Source: Azonexus sp. (lineage in GTDB: Bacteria > Pseudomonadota > Gammaproteobacteria > Burkholderiales > Rhodocyclaceae). Taken from it: a stretch of 34,432 nt of DNA. Below the pieces are notes generated by a model. That model made no database searches, was not told the DNA's origin, and saw only the letters and a program-made list of their open reading frames with translations. The translations under genes were made by a program, and so were the position numbers. This document shows, piece after piece, positions 1 through 7,607 of the stretch. The stretch covers positions 1 through 34,432 of the forward strand of contig JAITMS010000102.1 of assembly GCA_031277255.1 (NCBI GenBank), given 5' to 3'. Every line of letters starts with the position of its first letter. Position 1 is the stretch's first letter.

Positions 1-356
1 CCGCCACCAGCATGATCGGCATGATCGCGCTGGCCGGGATCATCGTGCGCAACTCGATCCTGCTGGTCGATTTCGTCAACCTGCAACTGGCGCAAGGCGC
101 GCCGCTGGAACGCGCCATCGTCGGCAGCGCCGTGGCCCGCGCCCAGCCCATCGTGCTGACCGGGCTGGCGGCCATGATCGGCGCGCTGTTCATCCTCGAC
201 GACCCGATCTTCAACGGCTTGGCCATCGCGCTGATCTTCGGCATTCTGGTCAGCACGCTGCTGACGCTGGTGGTGATTCCGCTGCTGTACTACGTCGCGC
301 TGCGGCGGCGCGCGCCGTTGATTGCCCAACCTGTTTTGCAAGAGGAGCCGTCATGA
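1..356 (+). CDS. RND efflux transporter permease, C-terminal end (partial)
   Basis: This is the 3' end of an inner-membrane proton-driven RND (AcrB/HAE1-like) pump subunit; the frame is open from base 3 and the start lies before the window. About 117 residues are visible. They hold the motif NSILLVDF and several strongly hydrophobic stretches matching the last transmembrane helices of the family, ending with VVIPLLYYV and a basic cytoplasmic tail. The stop overlaps the start of the outer-membrane channel gene (ATGA at 353-356), which implies translational coupling and a pump-channel operon. The substrate cannot be told from this fragment. Confidence 0.9.
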   Translation, partial: ATSMIGMIALAGIIVRNSILLVDFVNLQLAQGAPLERAIVGSAVARAQPIVLTGLAAMIGALFILDDPIFNGLAIALIFGILVSTLLTLVVIPLLYYVALRRRAPLIAQPVLQEEPS

Positions 357-1843
357 TCTTGCAGCGCATCGCCCGCCTGTACGCCGGCAGAACCGTAGGG
401 TGGGTAGAGCGAAGCGAAACCCACCATCCCAAGCCAAGCCGAACCCGCCATCGCAAATTGGCGCTTGCGGCGCTGCTGTTGGGTTTCGCTGCGCTCAACC
501 CAACCTGCGGTTGGGCGCTCGATTTGATGACCGTGTGGCAGGCCGCGCTGACGCACGACCCGGCTTACGCCGCCGCCCGCGCCGCCCGCGACGCCGGTCT
601 GACGCAAACGCGGCAGGCCGACGCGCTGTGGCGTCCGGCCCTCGCCTTGCAGGCTGGCGCGGGCATTGCCCATGTCGACAGCGCCACGCGCGGCGCCCGC
701 TTTGCCGCGCCCGGCTTTGGCAGCGTCGATGGCGGCGTCGATTTCGACACCGCCATCGACAGCGGCGCCATGACCAGCGCCACGATCGAACTGCGCCAGC
801 CGCTGTTCAACCGCGAGCGCGACGCCGAGGCCGAGCAGTTGCGTCTGGGCGCGCGGCAGGCCGAACTGGCCTGGAACGACGCCCAGGCCGACTTGATACT
901 GCGCACCGCCCAAGGCTACTTCGACCTGGCGCTGGCTGGCGAACAACTGCGCCTGATCGAGCGCCAGTTGGATGCCGTCACGCGCGCCCAAACCGAGGCG
1001 CAAGACCGCTTCGACTTGGGCGACAGGCCCATCACCGACGTGCACGAAGCCACCGCCCGCCTGCAATCCCTGCGCGCCCAGCAACTGGCGGCAGAAGTGC
1101 AATGCCAACTGCGCCGCGCCGCGCTCGCTGACCTGACCGGCCTGACGCTGGCCGAAACCGAACCGCTGGCCCTGCCCACGCGCCTGCCCGATGACATCGA
1201 CATCGGCGAACTCGCGCCCTGGCTTGATCGCGTGACGGCGCAAGCGCCGCTGGTGCGGGCAGCCGAAACCGGCCTCAACAACGCCCGCCAGCAAGCGCGC
1301 AAGAGCGAGCTGGCGCTGTCGCCCAATGTCGATCTGGTCGCCCGCGCCGGGCGCGAGCGGATCTCCGGTGACGGCGACTTTGGCCGCGCCAGCAACCGCC
1401 AGACAGAAGGCATGGTCGGCGTCCAGATCACTTTGCCGCTCGACCTCGGCGGCGGGCGCAGCGCCCGCCACGACGAAGCGGCGGCCAAAATCGCCCAGGC
1501 CCAGGCCGAACTCGACCACGCCCGCCAACAAGCCTTGAACCAGGCCCGCGCCGCCTGGCTCGGCCTCTCGGTCGGTCGCGCCCAGGTCGCCGCGCTGGAA
1601 GCCGCCGCCCAGGCCAGCGCCGCCCGGCTCGACGCCACCCGCACCGGCCATGAAATCGGCGAACGCACCACGCTCGACCTCCTCAACGCCGAAAACGACG
1701 CCGCCGCCGCCCAACTGGCGCTCACCCAGACGCGCGTGCAAGTCCAACTCGACGGTCTGCGCCTCGCCCGCCTGGCCGGCGCGCTCGACGAACCGCGCCT
1801 GCGACGCCTGCAAGAATCCCTCAGGGCCGGGCCGCCGCCATGA
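353..1843 (+). CDS. TolC-family outer-membrane efflux channel protein
   Basis: This 496-residue protein is probably the outer-membrane channel partner of the upstream RND pump. The mature part starts near LDLMTVWQAALTHDP, a typical TolC/AprF start, and has the two repeated long alpha-helical segments of the OEP family (around residues 60-250 and 280-480) rich in Ala, Gln, Arg and Glu. The start at 353 overlaps the pump stop by ATGA. The first ~55 residues are unusual: VGWVERSETHH and LLGFAALNPTCG are encoded by the two arms of a palindromic repeat (391-512), and the second arm supplies part of the hydrophobic signal-peptide core before a likely cleavage after CGWA. No better in-frame ATG exists before the mature domain. 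Confidence 0.88.
   Translation: MILQRIARLYAGRTVGWVERSETHHPKPSRTRHRKLALAALLLGFAALNPTCGWALDLMTVWQAALTHDPAYAAARAARDAGLTQTRQADALWRPALALQAGAGIAHVDSATRGARFAAPGFGSVDGGVDFDTAIDSGAMTSATIELRQPLFNRERDAEAEQLRLGARQAELAWNDAQADLILRTAQGYFDLALAGEQLRLIERQLDAVTRAQTEAQDRFDLGDRPITDVHEATARLQSLRAQQLAAEVQCQLRRAALADLTGLTLAETEPLALPTRLPDDIDIGELAPWLDRVTAQAPLVRAAETGLNNARQQARKSELALSPNVDLVARAGRERISGDGDFGRASNRQTEGMVGVQITLPLDLGGGRSARHDEAAAKIAQAQAELDHARQQALNQARAAWLGLSVGRAQVAALEAAAQASAARLDATRTGHEIGERTTLDLLNAENDAAAAQLALTQTRVQVQLDGLRLARLAGALDEPRLRRLQESLRAGPPP
391..512. repeat. Long palindromic repeat inside the tolC-like signal-peptide region
   Basis: Two arms of 32 bases (391-422 and 481-512) are inverted copies matching at about 28 of 32 positions, separated by 58 bases. 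The core is TAGAGCGAAGCGAAACCC in arm 1. In the sense frame arm 1 reads GWVERSETHH, a peptide I recognise as the translation of a widespread intergenic palindromic repeat of betaproteobacteria. Here it lies wholly inside an open reading frame. Confidence 0.8.
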
Positions 1844-2043
1844 CGCCTCCTCCATCGACGGTGGCGAGAAATACCTCCGCCAGCCTGCTTTGGCCCGATG
1901 CACCTAGTCTGGGAAAAATGTCCGGTTACTTTTCAAGCCTTCCCGAAACCCGGCATGAACGGTCACGGTTGTCATCGGCTGGCTGTTGACAGGGTTGGCG
2001 CTTCATGTTGCAGTCATTTCTTGCCGTGATGGGCGGAGGAGCT

Positions 2044-2535
2044 ATGGCAGGGATGATGAGGGGGAAAATCAGATCAGGATTGATCTCAATGGTATTCGCA
2101 AATTTTCTTTTGGCGGTTAGCGCTCTCTTTGTCACAACATCAACAGGAGGCTGTGCCGAAGCAGATGATTCCACCTATCAGGAAAAGGCGGCCATGCGAA
2201 ATGAAATTATTGCATATGTAAAGAGTGAGATTGATTCTGGCAAAAAAGGCTCTCAGATCGATGTCGTTCACGTTGTCGAAAAATATATCAAATCTGGCGA
2301 GAACTATGATTCAGCCAAGGAAATTCTTCTAAAAAACGGCTTTTCTGTTTATGAGTATTCGATTGAAGATGCCATGAAAAGAAAAGATATAAAAATCACT
2401 TACCGTATGGGAGCTAGCTATAAAGTGGAACAAGGCTGGTGGTATCGGCGTGATATTCAGATATTTCTTGGAAAGAGTCCCCAATCAGAAAAAATAGATC
2501 AGATAATTGCAAAAGTCAATTTCAAAACAATTTGA
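2044..2535 (+). CDS. Hypothetical exported or lipoprotein-like protein
   Basis: I do not recognise this 163-residue protein. The start at 2044 is chosen because GGAGGA lies just upstream at 2035-2040; an in-frame ATG at 2005 lacks such a site. It begins with a basic stretch (MAGMMRGKIRSG) and a hydrophobic segment ending in TSTGGC, a weak lipobox, so the protein is probably exported or lipid-anchored. The remainder is a small, Lys/Glu/Ile-rich soluble domain. Base composition and codon use are clearly more AT-rich than the neighbours, suggesting recent acquisition. It stands alone between the efflux operon and dnaB on the opposite strand; no function can be assigned. Confidence 0.7.
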   Translation: MAGMMRGKIRSGLISMVFANFLLAVSALFVTTSTGGCAEADDSTYQEKAAMRNEIIAYVKSEIDSGKKGSQIDVVHVVEKYIKSGENYDSAKEILLKNGFSVYEYSIEDAMKRKDIKITYRMGASYKVEQGWWYRRDIQIFLGKSPQSEKIDQIIAKVNFKTI

Positions 2536-2639
2536 TGGTATTGGAAATGGCTTCGCTTTTGACTTCCGAAAATCAAAATCGACTCCCGCCCTTTTTTGCT
2601 CCTTGGATGTTGGCCGACGCCGAAACCGCAAACGCCGTC

Positions 2640-4040
2640 TCAGCCCCCCTGGAAACTCCCTGAGGCCAGGCTTTCAAAGCGCGTGTATTCGCCGAGGAAG
2701 GCGAGGCGGACAGTGCCGGTCGGGCCGTTCCTCTGTTTGCCGATGATGACTTCGGCCATGCCTTTGTTGTCGGGGCTTTCCTTGTTGTAGTACTCGTCGC
2801 GGTACATCATCAGGATCACGTCGGCGTCCTGCTCGATGGCGCCGGATTCGCGCAGGTCGGACATCATCGGTCGCTTGTCGGTGCGCTCCTCGACTTTGCG
2901 CGACAACTGCGAGAGGGCGACGATGGGCACCTGCAACTCCTTGGCCAGCGATTTGATGGCGCGGGAGATGTCGGAGACTTCGGTGGCGCGGTTTTCGCCC
3001 TGGCGGTTGCCGCTCATCAACTGGATGTAGTCAATCACGATGAGGCCGAGTTTGCCGCCGTACTGGCGGGCCAGGCGGCGGGCGCGGGCGCGCAGGCTGG
3101 CGGGCGTGAGGCCGCCGGTTTCGTCAATGTAAATCGGCGCTTCGTGCAGCTTGCCGAGGGCGAAAGAGAGTTTCGACCATTCCTCGTCGCTCATCCGCCC
3201 GGTGCGCAGGCTCTGCGAATTGAGGCGGCCAAGGGAAGCGAGCAGCCGCGTCGCCAGTTGGGCGCCGCCCATTTCCATCGAAAAGATGCCGACCGGCAGG
3301 CCGGAATCGACGGCGACGCTCTCAGCGATATTGAGGGCGAAGGCGGTTTTGCCCATCGATGGCCGACCGGCGATGATAATCAGATCGCCCGCCTGAAGGC
3401 CGGAAGTCTTCTGGTCAAGGTCGATGAAACCGGTCGGCACGCCGGTGATGTCGGAGGGGTTGTCGCGGTCGTGCAGTTCCTGGATGCGCTCGACCACTTC
3501 GGTCAGGAGCGGGTTGATATGGACGAAGCCTTCACGGTGGCTGGCCCCGGCTTCGGCGATTTTGAAAATTTTCGACTCGGCTTCGTCGAGCAGGGTTTCG
3601 GCGTCGCGGCCTAGTGGATTGAGCGCGTCGGCGGCGATTTCATCGGCCGTGGCGACCAGTTGGCGCAAGACTGAACGCTCGCGGACGATTTCGGCATAAC
3701 GCTTGATATTGGCGGCGGACGGCGTGTTGGCGGCAAGTTCGCCAAGGTAGGCAAGGCCGCCGGTCTGCTCGCCCTCGCCTGCCGCGTCGAGGGCTTCGGC
3801 AACGGTGACGACATCCGCCGGTTTGGCCCGCTCAAGAAGGCCGCGAATCTGGCGGAAAATGCGGCGATGCTCATCACGATAAAAATCGGCGTCGGTGACC
3901 AGATCGCTGATCCGGTCCCAGGCTTCATTATCGAGCAGCAAGCCGCCGAGCACGGATTGCTCCGCCTCGATGGCGTGCGGCGGCACGCGCAAGGCGTCAA
4001 TGACAGGATCGGCTGGGCCGGATTTGGCGCGTTGATTCAT
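2640..4040 (-). CDS. dnaB: Replicative DNA helicase DnaB
   Basis: This is the hexameric 5'-3' helicase that unwinds DNA at the replication fork. At 466 residues it has normal family length. The N-terminal DnaB domain (about 20-125, from PPHAIEAEQSVLGGLLLDNE) is followed by the RecA-like ATPase domain with Walker A GRPSMGKTAFALN, Walker B LGLIVIDYIQLM, and the DnaB signature around VPIVALSQLSRKVEERTDKRP and MSDLRESGAIEQDADVILMMYRDEYY. In most relatives dnaB directly follows rplI; here a foreign-looking gene and a terminator separate them. The ribosome-binding site is weak. Confidence 0.97.
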   Translation of the reverse strand: MNQRAKSGPADPVIDALRVPPHAIEAEQSVLGGLLLDNEAWDRISDLVTDADFYRDEHRRIFRQIRGLLERAKPADVVTVAEALDAAGEGEQTGGLAYLGELAANTPSAANIKRYAEIVRERSVLRQLVATADEIAADALNPLGRDAETLLDEAESKIFKIAEAGASHREGFVHINPLLTEVVERIQELHDRDNPSDITGVPTGFIDLDQKTSGLQAGDLIIIAGRPSMGKTAFALNIAESVAVDSGLPVGIFSMEMGGAQLATRLLASLGRLNSQSLRTGRMSDEEWSKLSFALGKLHEAPIYIDETGGLTPASLRARARRLARQYGGKLGLIVIDYIQLMSGNRQGENRATEVSDISRAIKSLAKELQVPIVALSQLSRKVEERTDKRPMMSDLRESGAIEQDADVILMMYRDEYYNKESPDNKGMAEVIIGKQRNGPTGTVRLAFLGEYTRFESLASGSFQGG

Positions 4041-4055
4041 CGGCGAAGTTTAAGC

Positions 4056-4082
4056 GAAAAAATGCGCCGCGCCGCAGGCGCG
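4056..4082 (-). terminator. Rho-independent terminator after the DUF262 gene
   Basis: Read on the minus strand, a perfect 6-bp GC stem (CGCGCC/GGCGCG at 4068-4073 and 4077-4082) with a 3-base loop is followed by a run of Ts (4056-4062). It lies between the DUF262 gene stop and the dnaB start, so dnaB probably needs its own promoter in the short remaining gap. Confidence 0.65.
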
Positions 4083-4122
4083 CGGTGACATTGGGGTTCT
4101 CCAGGCGCCGCCGCCAACAGAC

Positions 4123-5949
4123 TCATGGAGTCCTCATAGTCAACAAATCTTGCGGATGCCAAACCCGTTTAGCGATCATGCGATAGAGATTTCCCCGGTC
4201 ATCAAGATTGGCTTTCTTGAAATCGGCAATGGCCTCGAACGGCAATCCGGTTTCCTTCACAAAACGAACAAACCCCGGGTTGTGGTCGTAGCAATCGGGA
4301 TGAAGGGAATGCGCAAGCAGGTTCTGCGTCCTGTAATGCGGCAGCTTTGCCGCGTAGGGCAGGTCGCCATAACTGGCGTTGAAGGATTTGGGCAACAGCA
4401 GCAGCCCGCCGATACGGTTTCGATAGTCGACGAAATCAGCGGGGTGCGCGAACTCGTCCGTGTGGCGTTCGGCATGGTTCGCCCATAGATGTTCGACCTC
4501 GTAGCGTTCCCGCCCTTCGGCGACATACTCCGCATAGCGAGAGGCTTGCCCTGATTGCGTTTCAACATACTCGGTCAGGCGCGCCAGCAGCCGGTGTATC
4601 AAGTATCGGTTTTGCTGGTGCACAGCGAGGCGGTCGTTGCTCTCGAATGTCTCTTTCTCCTCGGCAAGCCGCGCGACCAATTTCATTGCCAATGCTTGCG
4701 GATCAAGCCCCCTGATCTCGCGCATGACGAGGAACATGGCATATTGCATCGTCGAATAGGCGATGCTGCGGAAGTTCCAGATGCGCCAGGTAATGAGAAT
4801 ATCCACGAAGCGAGCGACAATGTTCATTTTCAGGCGGGCGACAGGCGGACTATCGTCAGGTTTGAGCGGCGCCAGCAGCACCATGTATTGCAGGGTAAAG
4901 CCGTTCTGCGCGTTGTATTGGATGGGTTCCAACCCGGCCACGCGCTTTTGGGAAGCCGCCATCGCCAGCACATAGTGCCGCGCATAGAAATCGAAATCAC
5001 GGTCGATAAAGCGGAAGAAATCGTCCTCACCGGCCAACCCGTTTGCCCTGCTCGTATCCCGGAGCCAGCGATGGAACTCGGTGCCGATGCGGTCGAAATC
5101 TTCGGGCTTTGCGCCACGTTTACGTTCGCGGATTTTGGTGGCGTATTGGCTGCGGAACCACGCCTTGAAGAAATCCGGCTCCACTTCTTTACCCGCATCG
5201 TTCAAATCACCGATGCGGGAGCGCCAGCGATTGCTGGCTGCAATACGCTTGTTCTCGGCAATGTTCGCCAGGAGATAGCCCTTGAGCATATCGGTCGGGC
5301 TGAGTGACAGCCCGCGATCATTCATCGTCTCAAAGATCGTGTATGCGTCGTCATCGGAATAGGCGGTGATTTCGACCAGGTGGACATTCTCCAGCAACCA
5401 GTCGATGAAATACGGCAAGGCATCGCCGCGTAGCTCCTCCGGCCACGCGCGCTTCATGTCCTCGTAGCGCGCATACAGATTTTGGACGGATTCCGAGCGA
5501 TCGGTCGGGTCGAAATCGGCTTCCTCGAAAAGGGCGGCCATGCAGGGGGCACGCTCGTCTACGTCCAGATTGAACGATTTTTCTCCGAACTTCTCGGAGA
5601 CGATCAATTCATCAACATTCACCGGGGCAGCGTGTTTGTTCTGGAGATTGCGCAGCAGAACCAGCAGAAGCGTGAGGCTGGTCAGCCGTTGCTGGCCGTC
5701 GACGAGATAATTCGCGCCCTCTTTTTTGCTAATGATGATTGCGCCAAGGAAATAATGCGGGTAGTCGGCCACTTGTTTGCGGGCATGGCTGGGCAGATAG
5801 TCCTCGAGAAACTTTCCTGTCAGGTCGTCGATCAACTCGCGGGCTTGCTTCTCACCCCACTTGTATTCACGCTGATAGTAGTCAATGGAATATTTCTCGC
5901 CCTTGAGAAGTTTCCGTACCGTTTTTGCCTCGCCCACAATCCCGCTCAT
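4123..5949 (-). CDS. DUF262/DUF1524 protein (GmrSD-like type IV restriction family)
   Basis: This 608-residue protein has an N-terminal DUF262 (GmrS-like, ParB/Srx-fold NTPase) domain with YQREYKW near residue 25 and the hallmark VDGQQRLTSL near residue 84. The C-terminal DUF1524 (GmrD/HNH-like nuclease) part carries EHLWANHAERH around residue 490 and NRIGGLLLLPKSFNASYGD. Single-chain fusions of this kind are known anti-phage type IV restriction enzymes that cut modified DNA, so a defence role is likely but inferred. The gene begins only 29 bases after the rplI terminator, is less GC-rich than the ribosomal genes around it and has its own terminator, consistent with insertion into the rplI-dnaB junction. 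A weak GAGGGAG site lies about 10 bases upstream of the start. Confidence 0.85.
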   Translation of the reverse strand: MSGIVGEAKTVRKLLKGEKYSIDYYQREYKWGEKQARELIDDLTGKFLEDYLPSHARKQVADYPHYFLGAIIISKKEGANYLVDGQQRLTSLTLLLVLLRNLQNKHAAPVNVDELIVSEKFGEKSFNLDVDERAPCMAALFEEADFDPTDRSESVQNLYARYEDMKRAWPEELRGDALPYFIDWLLENVHLVEITAYSDDDAYTIFETMNDRGLSLSPTDMLKGYLLANIAENKRIAASNRWRSRIGDLNDAGKEVEPDFFKAWFRSQYATKIRERKRGAKPEDFDRIGTEFHRWLRDTSRANGLAGEDDFFRFIDRDFDFYARHYVLAMAASQKRVAGLEPIQYNAQNGFTLQYMVLLAPLKPDDSPPVARLKMNIVARFVDILITWRIWNFRSIAYSTMQYAMFLVMREIRGLDPQALAMKLVARLAEEKETFESNDRLAVHQQNRYLIHRLLARLTEYVETQSGQASRYAEYVAEGRERYEVEHLWANHAERHTDEFAHPADFVDYRNRIGGLLLLPKSFNASYGDLPYAAKLPHYRTQNLLAHSLHPDCYDHNPGFVRFVKETGLPFEAIADFKKANLDDRGNLYRMIAKRVWHPQDLLTMRTP

Positions 5950-5978
5950 GCCGACACCACTCCCTCAAAAGAACCTTG

Positions 5979-6010
5979 AAAAAAAGGCCCCGCCTTGGCG
6001 GAGCCTTTTG
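5979..6010 (-). terminator. Rho-independent terminator after rplI
   Basis: On the minus strand a 12-13 bp stem (AAAAGGCTCCGCC pairing with GGCGGGGCCTTTT, one G-T mismatch) with a short loop is followed by a T tract. It lies 18 bases past the rplI stop, closing the rpsF-priB-rpsR-rplI operon. Confidence 0.85.
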
Positions 6011-6027
6011 TCTGGCCGTGGCGGCGC

Positions 6028-6474
6028 TTACTCGGCGGCGACGACGACGGTGATTTGCGCCGCCACGTCGGAATGCAGCGCAACGTCGATGGCAAATTCG
6101 CCGATGGTTTTGAGCGGCCCTTCCGGCAGGCGGACGCCAGCGCGGTCGATGTCGAAACCGGCGGCTTTGAGGGCGTCGGCGATGTCGCCGTTGCCGACCG
6201 AGCCGAACAGACGGCCATCCATGCCGGCCTTGCGGCTGACGGTGACGGAGAGATCGGCCATTTTGTCGGCGATGGCCTGGGCGGCGGCCAGTTTTTCGGC
6301 GGCGACCTTTTCCAGTTCGACACGGCGCGCTTCAAATTCGGCCATGGCGGCGGGCGTGGCGCGTTTGGCCATGCGTTTGGGAATCAGGTAATTGCGGGCG
6401 TAGCCGTCCTTGACCTTGACCACTTCGCCGAGGTTGCCGAGTTTGCCGACCTTTTCGAGCAGAATGATTTGCAT
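6028..6474 (-). CDS. rplI: 50S ribosomal protein L9
   Basis: At 148 residues, L9 binds 23S rRNA and stabilises the L1 stalk base. The start [22 protein letters not shown] with [11 protein letters not shown] is the typical N-terminal rRNA-binding domain, followed by the connecting helix and a C-terminal domain ending VHLALHSDV-like (here [16 protein letters not shown]). A GAGGAG site precedes the ATG. It is the last gene of the ribosomal operon and is followed by a strong terminator. Confidence 0.98.
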   Translation of the reverse strand: MQIILLEKVGKLGNLGEVVKVKDGYARNYLIPKRMAKRATPAAMAEFEARRVELEKVAAEKLAAAQAIADKMADLSVTVSRKAGMDGRLFGSVGNGDIADALKAAGFDIDRAGVRLPEGPLKTIGEFAIDVALHSDVAAQITVVVAAE

Positions 6475-6489
6475 GTTTTTCTCCTCTGT

Positions 6490-6765
6490 TTATGGGTGGT
6501 TGTCGGTGTACGGCAGCAGGGCCAGAAAGCGGGCGCGCTTGATGGCGGCGCCCAACTGGCGCTGATAACCGGCTTTGGTGCCGGTCAGGCGGGCCGGGAT
6601 GATCGTGGCGTTTTCCTGGATAAATTCCTTCAACACGTCGACATCCTTGTAGTCGATCTGCTCGACCTTTTCCGCCGTGAAGCGGCAGAACTTGCGGCGC
6701 TTGAACAAACCGCCGCCGCGTTTCTTTTTCTTGTCATCATCCTTCTTCTTGAAGAATCGGGCCAT
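6490..6765 (-). CDS. rpsR: 30S ribosomal protein S18
   Basis: This 91-residue protein forms a heterodimer with S6 on the 30S platform. The basic N-terminus with a long Lys/Asp-rich run is followed by the conserved [17 protein letters not shown] and [17 protein letters not shown] and [12 protein letters not shown]. Its start lies inside the end of priB (29-base overlap), with GGAAGG upstream of the ATG encoded by the priB reading frame. It continues to rplI after a 15-base gap. Confidence 0.97.
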   Translation of the reverse strand: MARFFKKKDDDKKKKRGGGLFKRRKFCRFTAEKVEQIDYKDVDVLKEFIQENATIIPARLTGTKAGYQRQLGAAIKRARFLALLPYTDNHP

Positions 6766-7066
6766 TTTCGTTTCCTTCCAAAAATTCGATTGTATTCACA
6801 TGCAGTACGGGGCTTCGGCTTTTCAGGCTCTTGGCGGCGATGAAGCCGCTGATCCTGATCGTTCCGCCGAGTGGCGCGGCTGCCAGCCAGCGGGCGTTTT
6901 CACCCAGGGCCAGCACGGCGATTTCGACCTCGACCTGCCGTTCCTGGTCAGCTTCAACTTGCCGCGAACGGTGTTGCAGCCGCCCTTCGCTGACCGGCAT
7001 CCCCGCTGGCGTGTAGCGGAGCGCCTGACGTTCGACCAGGAGGCCGGAGAGTTCGAGATGGTTCAG
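6737..7066 (-). CDS. priB: Primosomal replication protein N (PriB)
   Basis: PriB is a small OB-fold single-stranded-DNA-binding protein that helps restart stalled forks through PriA. The translated core, with RYTPAGMPV near the N-terminus and a C-terminal strand region [11 protein letters not shown], fits the beta-proteobacterial family, as does its place between rpsF and rpsR. The only ATG (7000) would remove the first OB strand and cut into RYTPAG. In frame upstream there is no ATG, GTG or TTG back to rpsF. The best start is CTG at 7066-7064, seven bases after GGAGA (7078-7074), giving the expected [21 protein letters not shown]. Length is then 109 residues. The gene overlaps rpsR by 29 bases. 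Confidence 0.85.
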   Translation of the reverse strand: MNHLELSGLLVERQALRYTPAGMPVSEGRLQHRSRQVEADQERQVEVEIAVLALGENARWLAAAPLGGTIRISGFIAAKSLKSRSPVLHVNTIEFLEGNENGPILQEEG

Positions 7067-7107
7067 CCGTGTTTCTCCGCTTTTTCCCGTACCGCTTATT
7101 GCTTGAC

Positions 7108-7494
7108 TCAGGCCGCTGCCGGTTCAGCCGTTTCAGCGGCGGCAGGCGCTTCGCTTTCGAGCAGGGACTTGGATTTTTCTTCCTTCATCATCGGCGAAGG
7201 CGAAGTCACGGCGGCCTTCATCTTGACGGTCAGGTGGCGCAGCACGGCGTCATTGAACTTGAAGGCGTGTTCGAGTTCGCTCAGCGTCTCGCCGTCGACT
7301 TCGATGTTCATCAGGACGTAGTGGGCCTTGTGGATTTTCTGGATGGGGTAAGCCAACTGGCGGCGGCCCCAGTCTTCCAGACGGTGAATCGAACCGCCCC
7401 GGGCGGTGACGATGCCGCGATAGCGCTCGACCATGCCGGGTACTTGTTCGCTTTGGTCCGGGTGGACGATAAAGACGATTTCGTAATGGCGCAT
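7108..7494 (-). CDS. rpsF: 30S ribosomal protein S6
   Basis: This 128-residue protein binds the central domain of 16S rRNA with S18. [25 protein letters not shown] is the classic S6 start, and [16 protein letters not shown] and AHYVLMNIE follow. The C-terminal tail is long, acidic and Ala-rich ([14 protein letters not shown]), as in many relatives. AAGGAG sits five bases before the ATG. It is the first gene of rpsF-priB-rpsR-rplI, and the promoter should lie in the ~60 bases between it and the upstream terminator at 7554. Confidence 0.98.
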   Translation of the reverse strand: MRHYEIVFIVHPDQSEQVPGMVERYRGIVTARGGSIHRLEDWGRRQLAYPIQKIHKAHYVLMNIEVDGETLSELEHAFKFNDAVLRHLTVKMKAAVTSPSPMMKEEKSKSLLESEAPAAAETAEPAAA

Positions 7495-7553
7495 GCAAAC
7501 TCCTTGTGGAATAAGCCCTCCGCCATGCGTTTGCGGTAGGGCAAGGTTGAAAA

Positions 7554-7581
7554 GCCCGCGATTATAACCATAATCGCGGGC
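7554..7581 (-). terminator. Strong hairpin terminator after the acyl-CoA dehydrogenase gene
   Basis: A perfect 12-bp stem (7554-7565 with 7570-7581) and a 4-base loop are followed on the minus strand by TTTTC. It sits about 26 bases after the acyl-CoA dehydrogenase stop and before rpsF, so it insulates the ribosomal operon from the upstream catabolic genes. Confidence 0.85.
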
Positions 7582-7607
7582 TTCAGTACGACAATCGCGG
7601 CGGGATT

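Noticed and set aside
290-1903. A 537-residue minus-strand frame over the TolC-like gene, and other long antisense frames such as those at 7692-9551, 10217-11899, 17277-18923 and 23862-25538
   Set aside because: They mirror well-supported genes in high-GC DNA and have no recognisable domains.
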